The position numbers and the translations under genes were made by a program. Below, one piece after another: positions 1 to 9,129 of a stretch of DNA of 64,000 nt. The notes beneath the pieces were generated by a model. The model made no database searches. It was not told the DNA's origin and saw only the letters and a list, made by a program, of their open reading frames with translations. Source of the DNA: Nitrospira sp. ND1 (GTDB lineage Bacteria > Nitrospirota > Nitrospiria > Nitrospirales > Nitrospiraceae); NCBI RefSeq assembly GCF_900170025.1, contig NZ_FWEX01000006.1:452501-516500 (forward strand), given 5' to 3'. Positions within the stretch are counted from its first letter, which is position 1. Each line of letters starts with the position of its first letter.

Positions 1-1
1 T

Positions 2-931
2 TTATTCGGTCGCATGTTCGCCATGCCTCCGCGTGAGACAAATTACTTCACAGAAAACAAAAAATTCTACGTGGTGAATTACTCAGACTCCCCTTTTAAC
101 GTCTCTCGCGAGCTTCGACAAGACGAATGGCGCCTCTCGGTGAAGGGAGAAGTGAAGAAACCCCTGTCTCTTGGCTGGCGAGAGCTATTAAACCGCAATA
201 ACTTCGAGCAGATCTCTACTCTCATGTGCATCGATACATTACCCGGAGGCGATAGCCTCGGGAACGCACGCTGGAGGGGGATTTCCCTCAAGAAACTCCT
301 ACAGGAAGCGGAGATCGATGAAGAAACCACACGTGACATTGTCTTCCGCGGAGCGGACGCCTACGACGATAGCATTCCGCTGACGCGCGCCATGCAGGAT
401 GATGTGATGCTCGCGTTTCTCATGAACGGCGAGAAGTTACCGAAGGAACACGGCTTTCCGCTGCGCCTATTGGTACCTGGACTCTACGGCATCAAGAATG
501 TGAAATGGATTGTGGAAATCGAGGCCTACGCCGGGGATTATCGAGGTTATTGGCAACGAAAAGGGTGGACCGATGACGCCACCATCAAGACATTTTCACG
601 CATTGACTCCCCCGGACACTACCAGACGCTACGCGGCCCCGAGCAGCGATTCCGCGGAATTGCCTTTGGCGGCCCACACTCCATCAGCCGAGTGGAAATC
701 AGCCTGGATGCCACGAGAACGTGGGATTCCTGCGAGATTGAAACGCCGATGTCGCCCTATTCATGGGTCATTTGGAACTACACTTGGCGCCCCTCGAAAC
801 GGGGCAAGTACCAGGTCGCCGTTCGCGCGATCGATAGCAAAGGGCAACCTCAGATCGCCGAACTCATTCGACCGCAGCCGGCCGGATCGAGCGGACTACA
901 CACGATTGTTGCGGACGTGGAAAGCCTCTAA
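2..931 (+). CDS. Molybdopterin-dependent oxidoreductase, sulfite oxidase/YedY type (5' truncated)
   Basis: The reading frame is open to the window edge, so the N-terminus, and probably a signal peptide, lies outside. Counting from the first ATG (position 14), Cys72 in LMCIDTLPGGDSLGNARW is the likely molybdenum-ligating cysteine of the sulfite oxidase family; the following GGD-x-x-GNA-x-W is typical. The last 100 residues resemble the Mo-co dimerisation domain of plant-type sulfite and nitrate oxidoreductases (SISRVEISLD, YSWVIWNYTW). The family carries out oxygen-atom or two-electron redox chemistry, usually in the periplasm. The substrate cannot be told from sequence. The next gene is convergent, with 66 bases between. 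Confidence 0.85.
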   Translation, partial: LFGRMFAMPPRETNYFTENKKFYVVNYSDSPFNVSRELRQDEWRLSVKGEVKKPLSLGWRELLNRNNFEQISTLMCIDTLPGGDSLGNARWRGISLKKLLQEAEIDEETTRDIVFRGADAYDDSIPLTRAMQDDVMLAFLMNGEKLPKEHGFPLRLLVPGLYGIKNVKWIVEIEAYAGDYRGYWQRKGWTDDATIKTFSRIDSPGHYQTLRGPEQRFRGIAFGGPHSISRVEISLDATRTWDSCEIETPMSPYSWVIWNYTWRPSKRGKYQVAVRAIDSKGQPQIAELIRPQPAGSSGLHTIVADVESL

Positions 932-997
932 CCGAGCAGTCGTTTAAGTACGTAGTTCTACACTCATACGCACGTCCAATTCCCGACATCGGCAATC

Positions 998-2095
998 TTA
1001 CCGCGCAAACGACAATCCAAGACCAGAGCGGCCGTAAAAGACGGTACCCGCAAGACAGCCGCCTCTGCCGAACATAAGCGGCGGCTCGCACAGATCATAT
1101 TCAAGCAAATGCGTCCCCACTGCCCCCTCCTGCGCGATCAGGATGTCGCGGTACCGGTCCGCCACAACCAGCGCTACTCTGGTGAGGATGCTAGTCTCCC
1201 CTACTTGCGCGCCAACAACGATCGGAATACCTGCCGCCTTCGCACGCGCGGCGACCGTGCATGCTCTTAGCAGACCGCCCATCTTGGAGACGCGAATATT
1301 TAGAATCCACAAGGAAGGCTCGCCTTCAATCAACGGAAATTGACCCACATTCACAAAACTCTCGTCCAGAATAATCGGCACGCCACAGTGCCGGGAGAGT
1401 GCCCGACACCCCTCGTAATCGCCGACCCGCAGCGGCTCTTCCAGAGCGGTAAATGAGCCCTGTAAGCTCTGAATATACTCGCAGGCTTCATCCACGCGGT
1501 GCCAGCGATTGTTGGCATCAAGCCGCACGCGAAGGCCTGGTGTGCCCGCAGCCGTGAGCGCCGCTACACGCTCACGATCGGCATCCAGATCGCCCATGAC
1601 CTTGAGCTTGAAATCGATAAACCCTGCGGCAAGATACTGTCGCAGCTGTTTCTCGAACGAGGAAAACTTTTCCCCGCCTAGTACCGCCGAGTACCGAAAT
1701 GGCCCGGACAACGGCGTGCCGCCAAGCACCACTTCAATCGGCTGTTCCAGCTCTTTTCCCAATAAATCCAGGCAGGCCGTTTCAACCGCGCACCAGGCCG
1801 CCGGATTGCGGTCGATCAGATCAGCATGCGCGGTTCCCCACGTCTGCAGATCATCCATCGATGAACATGTCATCCATTCGGCCCGGTGGCTGCGGAAAAA
1901 CTCCTGGGCACTAGCCACGGTTTCGCCCGTTACGTACTGCCGCGGACAACCTTCTCCCATCCCCACCAAGCCACGAGCAGACTCTGCGCGAACCAGCACC
2001 GCCTCGGTCTTGGCTCGTGTAGCCGAGGCATGCGTAAAGACCTGCCGGAAGGGGATCTCTAAGGATGTCATGGTCAAGCTACGCATGCGCATCAC
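998..2095 (-). CDS. Enolase-superfamily enzyme, dipeptide epimerase / muconate-lactonising subgroup
   Basis: 365 residues with the full enolase-superfamily catalytic set: the K-x-K acid/base motif (FKLKVMG), metal ligands in RLDANN, LEEP and LDES, and a second base lysine in RVSKMGG. This layout matches L-Ala-D/L-Glu epimerases and o-succinylbenzoate synthases of the MLE subgroup. It is the last gene of a four-gene operon. The start is GTG in the GTGATG that overlaps the stop of the GH3-type gene; the ATG three bases later is equally possible. With no menaquinone genes beside it and an acyl-adenylating enzyme next door, epimerisation of a dipeptide or N-acyl amino acid is more likely than OSB synthesis. 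The specificity is inference. Confidence 0.85.
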   Translation of the reverse strand: MMRMRSLTMTSLEIPFRQVFTHASATRAKTEAVLVRAESARGLVGMGEGCPRQYVTGETVASAQEFFRSHRAEWMTCSSMDDLQTWGTAHADLIDRNPAAWCAVETACLDLLGKELEQPIEVVLGGTPLSGPFRYSAVLGGEKFSSFEKQLRQYLAAGFIDFKLKVMGDLDADRERVAALTAAGTPGLRVRLDANNRWHRVDEACEYIQSLQGSFTALEEPLRVGDYEGCRALSRHCGVPIILDESFVNVGQFPLIEGEPSLWILNIRVSKMGGLLRACTVAARAKAAGIPIVVGAQVGETSILTRVALVVADRYRDILIAQEGAVGTHLLEYDLCEPPLMFGRGGCLAGTVFYGRSGLGLSFAR

Positions 2096-3741
2096 GTCAT
2101 CACCTCCCCATGCCGCTCAAAATCGAAGGTGGAATCATGGGCGTATTGGAGGCGAATGAGCTTGAACTGCGCCTCGCGCTGCCCCTTGCTGACGCAATGT
2201 TGCCGATAGACATCCCCGGTTCCAGGACGCAACTGGAGGACGTGAATCGGCTGCAGCCGCCCACTTGCACGCTTGGCCTTGAATTCGATATTCATCGACG
2301 AGAGCCGCTCCTCCACGAGGATTCCCAGATCACCCAGTGACGAGGCATGTTCTAGACACAGGGTGTAGCGAGAATTCTCGACGTCGGCCAACATGACAAA
2401 AAATTCCGAGCTCAGCCCACGCGCGATCAGAACCTGCCCCACGGCCTCGGTGACCTGATGTTCATAGAGCTTTTCCCCCGTGATATTGGTCACACCCTTC
2501 CCTTTTTGGACAAAGCGGATCGTGGGCGTCCGATTGAAGTACCCCGTCACTTCAATGATATCGTTCATCGCATACCGGTACAGACCGTTCCTGGTTGTCA
2601 CAATCACGGTGTATTTCCGGCCCGCCTGCAGCTGCTGGAGCAGGACCAGCTCAACATCTGATGCTTCGTCTCCAACCTCCACAAACTCAAACAAATTATC
2701 CGCTAGGGTCGGCACACATCGGTTGTTGAGCACGTCCACATTCACCGTCCCCAAACATTCGCTCGAGAGATAGCCCATTTCAATAATCCTGGTCTGTGGC
2801 GACAACAGCGACCCTAGTTTGGGTATCAGTACCGCACAATTTCCACCAGTCCACGTCACCACGGCCCGCAAGTTCGGCCAGAGCGTCGCACAATCCAGGG
2901 CCTCCTCTTGCCCGATGAACACCCGAAGCTGTGACAATCTCGTTGAACTGATTGGAAGCTTCTCAAATGGCGGCAGACAACCCCCTCGCGTCTCGCCGGA
3001 CAACGCCTCCAGCAGTAGCGCATACTCCCCGCGAATCACCTCCAGCAATTTCAGAATCGTCGACGGATTAGGTGTGGCCAGCACTGAAAGAGAGGAATCC
3101 GCCAGCGCTCGGACTGCGATATTGAAATAGCGCTGCCGATAATCCGACGCTGCGGATTCGCCGCCCCGAAGTATGCTTTTTCTCCGAATGGCGGCTGGCA
3201 AACAATCGAACATCAAGCCCGACATCGATCCGAACGGGGTGCCGCCAGGCAAGTGGCCCTCGATGGTTTGCCCGCTGATCACCAGCACGCGACCTTGGTA
3301 GATGGCCGGCACTCCCTGCCATTGCGCATAGGCACACAGGCCCTGATAACGGCGTATCGCTTCGACCGTTTGCGGGAGGATCGGGATGTTCTTCGGCACT
3401 CCCGTCGTCCCGCTAGTTTGCGCAAAGAGGATGGGCTGGCCGGAGGTAAGAAGCGGCTCCCTGCTCTTTTCCTGCACCTCAATGGCAGGCCGCAGGTCTT
3501 CGTACGTACACACCGGCACCTCGCTGGCAAACTCCTCGTACCTGCGCAAGGACCCGAACCGATGCTTGCGCCCAAAGGCCGTGCCGGCTTGTCGCGCCAG
3601 AATATCCCGAAGCGCAGCCTGCTGAGCCAGCTCCGGGCAATGGGTATGGGCAATAAACGGATTCCAATCGCGATACTTCGTAAGGGTCAGTGAGAGCGAC
3701 AAGGCAGGATCATGGAGAAATCTCAACATCCCGGCTCTCAC
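2092..3741 (-). CDS. GH3 auxin-responsive-promoter family protein (acyl-adenylating amido synthetase fold)
   Basis: 549 residues. The ATP/AMP-binding signature TSGTTGVPK lies at residues 109-117, followed by the GH3 hallmarks TWTGGNCAVLIPKL and RYAMNDIIEVTGYFNRTP. Plant GH3 enzymes adenylate a carboxylate and join it to an amino acid; bacterial members are common but mostly uncharacterised. GTG start, overlapping the upstream sterol-desaturase-like stop by four bases (GTGA); an in-frame ATG lies 12 bases further in. The coupling to a dipeptide-epimerase-like enzyme suggests that an N-acyl amino acid or peptide amide is made here (inference). The family call is firm; the reaction is not. Confidence 0.85.
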   Translation of the reverse strand: MRAGMLRFLHDPALSLSLTLTKYRDWNPFIAHTHCPELAQQAALRDILARQAGTAFGRKHRFGSLRRYEEFASEVPVCTYEDLRPAIEVQEKSREPLLTSGQPILFAQTSGTTGVPKNIPILPQTVEAIRRYQGLCAYAQWQGVPAIYQGRVLVISGQTIEGHLPGGTPFGSMSGLMFDCLPAAIRRKSILRGGESAASDYRQRYFNIAVRALADSSLSVLATPNPSTILKLLEVIRGEYALLLEALSGETRGGCLPPFEKLPISSTRLSQLRVFIGQEEALDCATLWPNLRAVVTWTGGNCAVLIPKLGSLLSPQTRIIEMGYLSSECLGTVNVDVLNNRCVPTLADNLFEFVEVGDEASDVELVLLQQLQAGRKYTVIVTTRNGLYRYAMNDIIEVTGYFNRTPTIRFVQKGKGVTNITGEKLYEHQVTEAVGQVLIARGLSSEFFVMLADVENSRYTLCLEHASSLGDLGILVEERLSSMNIEFKAKRASGRLQPIHVLQLRPGTGDVYRQHCVSKGQREAQFKLIRLQYAHDSTFDFERHGEVMT

Positions 3742-4613
3742 ACTGTCTGCTTATCAAGGCCGGGGGTAAATGGCGCAGCCATTTGATCTAGAAAACCACG
3801 AGGGTACTGCCGATTCACCAAGCCTAGCGCACCCACCGACCCGTCAGCTGGCAGGTAACGGGACCCGAACACAACATCCCAGACAATCAAATGATTGCCG
3901 TAATTGTGATTCGACTCCTCCTTCTGCATGGAATGATGCCATCGATGCAGTTCCGGTCCACTGACCACATAATTCAGCCATCCCAGCCGCACATCCGCGT
4001 TGGAATGCTGAAAGAACCCGTTCACGGCGTACCACACGAAGTACAGGCCCAACACGTCTTCCTGGACGCCAAGCGCGAGGAACGGCAGCGCATCAAAGAC
4101 AAATTGGAGGCCCTTGTCGATGGGATGAAATCGTCCCACGTTGAGCGTATAGAGCCGCTGCGGCGCATGATGCACCGCGTGAACGCGCCAGAGAGGCTCC
4201 CACTCATGGCTGAGCCGATGCAGCCAATAGCGCAGGCCATCGACGATCAGCACCATCAACATCGTCTGCGTCGGAACCGGCCAGTCATGCGGCCACCACA
4301 CAGACATACCCCAGCCCCGTCCGTGGAGAACATCAAAGATTACAAACACCGACGCCGCCGCCAAGGCCTTCGGCAGGATGATATGCACGAGTGCCAGAAA
4401 GGTCGAATCCTGAACGACCTCAACCCGCGACGGCCGCCAGTCAGATCGATAGGGCAACGTCGCCTCCAGCGCCATGATCAGCAACGTCCCGAGCGTGACC
4501 GGTAGATAGGTCGCCGGCAGCACCCCCGTGCCCATGTGAAACAGCACAAGATTGCCGATTACGCAGGCCAGCAAGATTGAGGGATAGGCCCCATATCGAA
4601 GCAGAAGGATCAC
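3738..4613 (-). CDS. Sterol desaturase / fatty acid hydroxylase family membrane protein
   Basis: 291 residues with several hydrophobic helices and the di-iron histidine clusters of the family: HRLSHE, HAVHHAPQ, FFQHSNAD and HRWHHS. These enzymes hydroxylate or desaturate lipids or sterol-like substrates at the inner membrane. GTG start in a four-base overlap with the preceding membrane-protein gene, and it overlaps the GH3 gene downstream in the same way, so the four genes are almost certainly one transcript. The product may hydroxylate the acyl chain handled by the GH3-type enzyme (inference). Confidence 0.88.
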   Translation of the reverse strand: MILLLRYGAYPSILLACVIGNLVLFHMGTGVLPATYLPVTLGTLLIMALEATLPYRSDWRPSRVEVVQDSTFLALVHIILPKALAAASVFVIFDVLHGRGWGMSVWWPHDWPVPTQTMLMVLIVDGLRYWLHRLSHEWEPLWRVHAVHHAPQRLYTLNVGRFHPIDKGLQFVFDALPFLALGVQEDVLGLYFVWYAVNGFFQHSNADVRLGWLNYVVSGPELHRWHHSMQKEESNHNYGNHLIVWDVVFGSRYLPADGSVGALGLVNRQYPRGFLDQMAAPFTPGLDKQTV

Positions 4614-5089
4614 GCCGCACCTTCCGAGACTGGTGCGACCGAACAGGATCCGCTTGCCGTATGAAAGGAGCCACTGACGAGCAGGAAACTAGCCAGCACC
4701 AGATGAAATAACGTCGGTACAATGGCGCCGAACCAAAAATGATTCGGTGCGACGGTGAGCCCAATCAACAGCCGAATCCCCATCACGACGAAGTAGACCC
4801 ACCCCAGCACCAGGAGCAGCCGGCCCTTTTTCCCTGAAGGGACCACGGTCCCGGACAGAAAACTCCACACGACACGACCGCAAGCGACAAGAATGATCAA
4901 TTGGAGCGAAACGAGCAGCGGATACGGAAGCGCTCCGCTCTGCCAGGTTTCGAATGGCGGCAGCGAGGTAACCGGCGAGTAGGCTTGAATCAGCTGTGCC
5001 GCCACACGGAAGAAGAACAGAAGCAGCAGCCCGAGTAGCAGCCAACCATAGGGGTGAGAGATTCGCCGGCCTGACGATGCATCAGCCAT
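4610..5089 (-). CDS. Small integral membrane protein, first gene of the GH3/desaturase operon
   Basis: 159 residues with about four hydrophobic helices (YGWLLLGLLLLFFFRVAAQ; PLLVSLQLIILVACGRVVW; LLLVLGWVYFVVMGIRLLIG; VPTLFHLVLASFLLVSG). I do not recognise a family. ATG start; the stop overlaps the next start by four bases. It may be a membrane partner of the hydroxylase, but only gene order supports that. About 210 bases upstream are free of genes and should hold the operon promoter; I could not pick one out. Confidence 0.7.
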   Translation of the reverse strand: MADASSGRRISHPYGWLLLGLLLLFFFRVAAQLIQAYSPVTSLPPFETWQSGALPYPLLVSLQLIILVACGRVVWSFLSGTVVPSGKKGRLLLVLGWVYFVVMGIRLLIGLTVAPNHFWFGAIVPTLFHLVLASFLLVSGSFHTASGSCSVAPVSEGAA

Positions 5090-5302
5090 GGCCCCCTTAT
5101 TCTATGTCGCATCCAAGTGCAGACAAGAAAAAAGAGATTCTTCAGAGGATTCAACCTAGGGTTTGGGGGCTGGTCCAGAGGTGCGAATGAGTGCAGGACA
5201 CGCAGGATCGTCGGAGAGAAGGAGAACGGTCGCACAGGGAGACGCCATGCGCTCCATCGTTCGCATCGATGGGGTAAGACTGGGCCTGCGCACACGCCGG
5301 CC

Positions 5303-5845
5303 CTACCGGCCGGCGTCCATACGGGCATTAGCAAAGGTGTTTGCAAAGAGCTCTACCATCGCACGCACCCCTTTTCGGACGGCATCGGAGACTTCGTCCC
5401 TCGGCCCGTACCCGAGAATCGCTTGATTCCACAGGCTCCCCGGCGTTTTTTGTGCAGTGTACGACCCCGCGTTACAGTCTACGTGATAGGCGGCAATATA
5501 CTGTTCGCCCACCGTCCAGACCTCGCAAGTAAAAAATCCAAGCTGGTTGAGCCGCTCGGGAGCGTCGGAAGAAGGACCACTGGACGATTCGAGCGCAATC
5601 CCCGGCACCTTATTGAGCAGCGTCGCCCTCGTCACATCGGTCAACTCCGCTCCATTGATGCCAAGCTTCTCAGCCGTTCCCTGGGTTTGCACTTCAACCG
5701 CCACGAACTTTTTAATGTGTCGCATATCGGACAATGGCACGGACTCCGGATTGGCACCCAGCGCAGATACGGTCGGCAGAAGACCGATCCCACACAGCAC
5801 CAGCAACAAGGACACCCTGCCCACGGCGATTGTCTGTGACCTCAT
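5303..5845 (-). CDS. Secreted protein of unknown function
   Basis: 180 residues from the ATG at 5845, which follows a good Shine-Dalgarno sequence (GAGGGGAG) and begins a typical signal peptide (MRSQTIAVGRVSLLLVLCG, likely cut after VSALG). The frame is open further upstream, but that stretch has no secretion signal and runs into the DUF302 gene, so I reject the longer form. The mature part has two cysteines (FFTCEVWTV, YHVDCNAG) that could form a disulfide. No family recognised. Same strand as the DUF302-like gene, 182 bases upstream. Confidence 0.65.
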   Translation of the reverse strand: MRSQTIAVGRVSLLLVLCGIGLLPTVSALGANPESVPLSDMRHIKKFVAVEVQTQGTAEKLGINGAELTDVTRATLLNKVPGIALESSSGPSSDAPERLNQLGFFTCEVWTVGEQYIAAYHVDCNAGSYTAQKTPGSLWNQAILGYGPRDEVSDAVRKGVRAMVELFANTFANARMDAGR

Positions 5846-6027
5846 CGTCACTCCCCTCGTTCGACTCACAGCATTCAACGCTTCCACCCTCCTCACGCCC
5901 TCATCTGAGATCCTTCCGATCAATCCATGCTCTGGAACTTCAGCATCACTCCATGATTCAGCGACAATGCGGCCCATCTTAATCCTCTTCAACTCTTTTT
6001 CCAACGCACGGCTCAACAATCCCGCCA

Positions 6028-6489
6028 CTACTCCACCGCCCGCTCCAGCAGGGTCCCAACCGGATCGAGTCTGGCCGCCAACTCTGCCGCTAATCCGTGC
6101 CGCACCGGCAAAAGCGCAGGAGCATTGTACGTGAGCCATACTCGGCCGACCTGGTCTTGCCATGCCAAGGCCTTCATCGGCAAATCGATGGCCACCGTGG
6201 GAGCCGCCAGCATGAGCGCCGTGCCGCCTCTGGGATTACCAAAGAGCAGTAATTCCGTAGGGGGCATTTCCAACCCGACCTTCCGCGCCTCGTCCGCATG
6301 ATTGATGCGAGCGAAGAGAAGCATTCCCTTGTCGGTGACGGCCCGTGCGATCCGATCGATCGTCTCAGCAACCGTATAGTGACTTTGCTTTGTCACAAGC
6401 GTGTCGTCGGCATGAGCTGGGGACATACGGACTAAGAGCCCCAGCAGGACGCCACACAGACCGACGATGATCCGATCACAAGTGTTCAT
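6028..6489 (-). CDS. Exported DUF302-domain protein
   Basis: 153 residues: a signal peptide of about 27 residues (ending SPAHA), then a DUF302 domain with its typical phrases (YTVAETIDRI, LFARINHADEA, PPTELLLFGNPRGGTALM, PTVAIDLPMKALAW). DUF302 proteins are widespread periplasmic or cytosolic proteins without a settled function. The Shine-Dalgarno sequence AAGGAGG is 7 bases from the ATG, and its first bases lie in the arm of the palindromic repeat at 6503-6607, so the repeat sits right in the leader of this gene. Confidence 0.85.
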   Translation of the reverse strand: MNTCDRIIVGLCGVLLGLLVRMSPAHADDTLVTKQSHYTVAETIDRIARAVTDKGMLLFARINHADEARKVGLEMPPTELLLFGNPRGGTALMLAAPTVAIDLPMKALAWQDQVGRVWLTYNAPALLPVRHGLAAELAARLDPVGTLLERAVE

Positions 6490-6502
6490 GTGAGCTGCCT
6501 CC

Positions 6503-6607
6503 TTAACCCGGACTATTCATGAATACCTGCTCCGGCGTCCGATCCTCTCGCCCGGCGAGGCTTGTCTCGGACGCCTCGCGAGAGCATTCATGAATAATCC
6601 GGGTTAA
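6503..6607. repeat. 105-bp palindromic element (REP/MITE-like)
   Basis: The terminal arms are 22 bases each (6503-6524 and 6586-6607), begin TTAACCCGGA, contain TATTCATGAAT and match at 21 of 22 positions as inverted repeats. Inside is a second perfect stem (GGCGTCCGA at 6534-6542 with TCGGACGCC at 6567-6575) and a third short one (CTCGCC/GGCGAG at 6547-6559). It has no coding capacity. It lies between rluE and the DUF302-like gene. Nested symmetry of this kind is typical of mobile intergenic palindromes; copy number elsewhere cannot be seen here. Confidence 0.8.
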
Positions 6608-6632
6608 CGCCCTGCCATCAGGTACGCCTCTC

Positions 6633-7220
6633 TCAGGAATAACCATAAATCTCAGCTGTCTCTGCTTTCGTAAGTTCTCGCCACTCACCGGGCAGGAGCG
6701 CCCCCAAGAAAATCGGGCCGATCGCAACCCGCACCAGTCGCAATGTCGGATGGCCTACCGCTGCCGTCATCCGTCGAACCTGGCGATTCATGCCTTCGCG
6801 CAGAGTGAGCTCCAACCATGCGGTGGGCACATGCTTTCGGAATCGAATGGGCACTGGCCGCTCCGGGATCTGAGGCGCTTCCAGCAACAGACGAACCCGA
6901 GCAGGCTTCGTGCGTCTTCCGCCGACCACCACCCCTTGTTGCAGGCGCTCCACGGCAGCCGCATCGGGGATACGCTCAACCTGTACAAGATAGACTTTGG
7001 GAAGATGGTGCTCGGGATCGGTAATGCGATGGGCTAACGCCCCGTCCGAAGTCAGCAGCAGCAGGCCTTCGCTATCCCGATCCAATCGACCGGCCGCATA
7101 GACGCCAGACACATCGATGTAGTCGCCCAGGGTCTGACGCCCCTCCGGATCGGTAAAGCAAGGCAGCACATCGTAGGGCTTGTTGAACACCAGCGTGCGG
7201 GCAGTGCGGTGAACCGTCAT
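6633..7220 (-). CDS. rluE: 23S rRNA pseudouridine synthase, RluE type
   Basis: 195 residues from the ATG at 7220; an in-frame GTG at 7283 would add 21 poorly conserved residues. It has the RsuA/RluB/E/F core motif GRLDRDSEGLLLLT with the catalytic Asp, and RluE-specific phrases: LVFNKPYDVLPCFTD near the start and GMNRQVRRMTAAVGHPTLRLVR near the end. RluE modifies one uridine in domain V of 23S rRNA. The N-terminal S4 domain of RsuA is absent, as in RluE. The stop lies 25 bases from the palindromic element. Confidence 0.88.
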   Translation of the reverse strand: MTVHRTARTLVFNKPYDVLPCFTDPEGRQTLGDYIDVSGVYAAGRLDRDSEGLLLLTSDGALAHRITDPEHHLPKVYLVQVERIPDAAAVERLQQGVVVGGRRTKPARVRLLLEAPQIPERPVPIRFRKHVPTAWLELTLREGMNRQVRRMTAAVGHPTLRLVRVAIGPIFLGALLPGEWRELTKAETAEIYGYS

Positions 7221-7349
7221 CAGAACGGGACTCTCCGTATCGCCGCAATCCTTCGCCTCATCACAGAAGTGGACGGACAGCACCGCAACACGATGAAGGA
7301 GTGCGTGTGACGAATGACCAGTAACGAGGGACCTATCGCGGCACCGCGA

Positions 7350-7967
7350 CTAATCAAGTCGCCGGAAGCGCGCGGAGTATTCCTCATGAGGAACCGGTGT
7401 GCTGAAGAAGGCGGATTTACTCTGATTCATGATGCGGGTCTTGACGAGCAGACTTCCGTCCCCTTCCAGAGTCAATTCCTGTGCGATGTCGGAAATGTTG
7501 CGGAGGGGCTCTTCGGCTACCCCGCCTTCCGAGCGGGTCCGGTGAATTCGGATCTGATTGCGATCGCAGGTGACCCGATCCTCCGGCTGTAGATCCAATT
7601 GATGGGCCGTGATGGCGCCATCAAACCGGTTGACCAGTTCCAGGGTGTCCTCATGGACCAATTCCACGCGCACGGCCTCCTGCGCGAGATCCGCAGGCAC
7701 CGCCACGCCCAGCATGGCATTCAAGGTGAGCTTGTTGTCCCGGTTCCGGTAAAAATTCATCGTGCCGGGGAGTGGCTCTCCCTGAAGCTCATACGTTCCG
7801 CCGATCTTGGGACATTCCGGCCACGCCAGGCTCGGCTTCAAGGTCGGAGGGAGCGGCGTTCCCGGTGACTGACAGCCGGAGAGGCTAAGCAGCCCCGCCA
7901 ACGCCAGAACAATAAAACGCGCCCGAGTTGGGGCTTGTCGATGCATCGGGTTGGTCACAGTGGTCAT
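7350..7967 (-). CDS. Lipoprotein of unknown function
   Basis: 205 residues. The N-terminus has basic residues, a hydrophobic stretch (FIVLALAGLLSL) and a lipobox LSGC with the lipidated Cys near residue 32. The mature protein is mostly polar with a predicted beta-rich pattern (GTYELQGEPLPGTMNFY, DNKLTLNAML). No family recognised. Start codons at 7967 or 7946 both leave the lipobox intact; neither has a clear ribosome binding site. Confidence 0.65.
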   Translation of the reverse strand: MTTVTNPMHRQAPTRARFIVLALAGLLSLSGCQSPGTPLPPTLKPSLAWPECPKIGGTYELQGEPLPGTMNFYRNRDNKLTLNAMLGVAVPADLAQEAVRVELVHEDTLELVNRFDGAITAHQLDLQPEDRVTCDRNQIRIHRTRSEGGVAEEPLRNISDIAQELTLEGDGSLLVKTRIMNQSKSAFFSTPVPHEEYSARFRRLD

Positions 7968-8262
7968 GGAATGAGTCTAGCGAAGCGACCGTTGGCCTGT
8001 CTAGTCCGATTATGCAGGCTCATCTGGACAACCAATCCGGTGCGTCAACGTGAGACAATCAGCTACCGCCCAGCACGGAGGCGCAGGCTGAGGCCCTGCA
8101 CTCACGCCCACTGCCAGCACCACAATCGACGAACGGCTTATGAGTATTGCGCGTTAGGGACACCCCAGGCTTGCTCAAGTATGACAAATGTGGTTCCATC
8201 AGCGTGCCCTCATAGTCCTCGACGAGACGTTACGAGCCTGATATTCACCAAGGAGTCCTGCC

Positions 8263-9129
8263 ATGCGATGGGAAGGTCAACGCGAGAGCCGGAACATTGA
8301 AGATCGTCGAGGGATGGGTGCGGCCAGGTCCGGCGTAGGCCTTGGATTAGGGGGCATCGTCCTGGTCCTCGCCGTGAGCTTCCTGACCGGAACCAATCCC
8401 CTGACGCTGCTCAACTTGCTCAACGGCGTCCAGGAAATCACCCCGCCATCCGAACCGGAGCGCCCGAGCCCGAAGGGTGCACCGCGTGACAGCCTCGGCA
8501 AATTTGCCTCCGTGGTTCTGGCCGACACCGAAGACACCTGGCGAGTTCTGCTCCCTCGATTGGGCAGTACGTATGAAGATCCTCAGATGGTCCTCTTCAC
8601 CGGCACAGTACGATCCGCCTGCGGCACCGCCTCGTCCGCCGTGGGCCCGTTCTACTGTCCCGGCGATCAGAAGGTCTATCTGGATCTTTCCTTCTTTGAC
8701 GAAATGGCCCAGCGACTCGGCGCGCCCGGCGACTTTGCCCAGGCCTATGTCATCGCGCACGAGATCGGGCACCATGTCCAAAACCTGCTCGGCATTGCGG
8801 GGAAAGTCACCCGACTTCAACAACGTGGCTCGACGGCAGAGCATAATGCGCTCTCCGTGCGCATGGAATTGCAGGCCGATTGTTTTGCTGGCGTATGGGG
8901 CTACCATGCCCAGCACAACCGAAACCTGATCGAAGCAGGCGATTTCGAGGAAGGACTGCGAGCTGCCGCCGCAATCGGTGATGACCGGCTTCAGAAGATG
9001 GGGCAAGGCCACGTACAGCCGGAAAGCTGGACCCACGGGTCATCCGAACAACGCATGACCTGGTTGCGGCGCGGTCTCCAGTCCGGCGATCCCAACAACT
9101 GTGATACCTTCTCCGGCGGGCGCACCTAG
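8263..9129 (+). CDS. Neutral zinc metallopeptidase, YpfJ family
   Basis: 288 residues: an N-terminal segment (MRWEGQRESRNIEDRRG) typical of the YpfJ/KPN_02809 family, one transmembrane helix (residues 28-42), then a large outside domain with the zinc motif HEIGHH at 166-171 and the conserved ELQADCFAGVWG further on, the usual site of the third ligand. Ribosome binding site AAGGAG is about 10 bases from the ATG. Substrates of this family are unknown; it is probably a membrane-anchored periplasmic peptidase. The 295 bases upstream are gene-free and hold no other feature I can name. Confidence 0.88.
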   Translation: MRWEGQRESRNIEDRRGMGAARSGVGLGLGGIVLVLAVSFLTGTNPLTLLNLLNGVQEITPPSEPERPSPKGAPRDSLGKFASVVLADTEDTWRVLLPRLGSTYEDPQMVLFTGTVRSACGTASSAVGPFYCPGDQKVYLDLSFFDEMAQRLGAPGDFAQAYVIAHEIGHHVQNLLGIAGKVTRLQQRGSTAEHNALSVRMELQADCFAGVWGYHAQHNRNLIEAGDFEEGLRAAAAIGDDRLQKMGQGHVQPESWTHGSSEQRMTWLRRGLQSGDPNNCDTFSGGRT

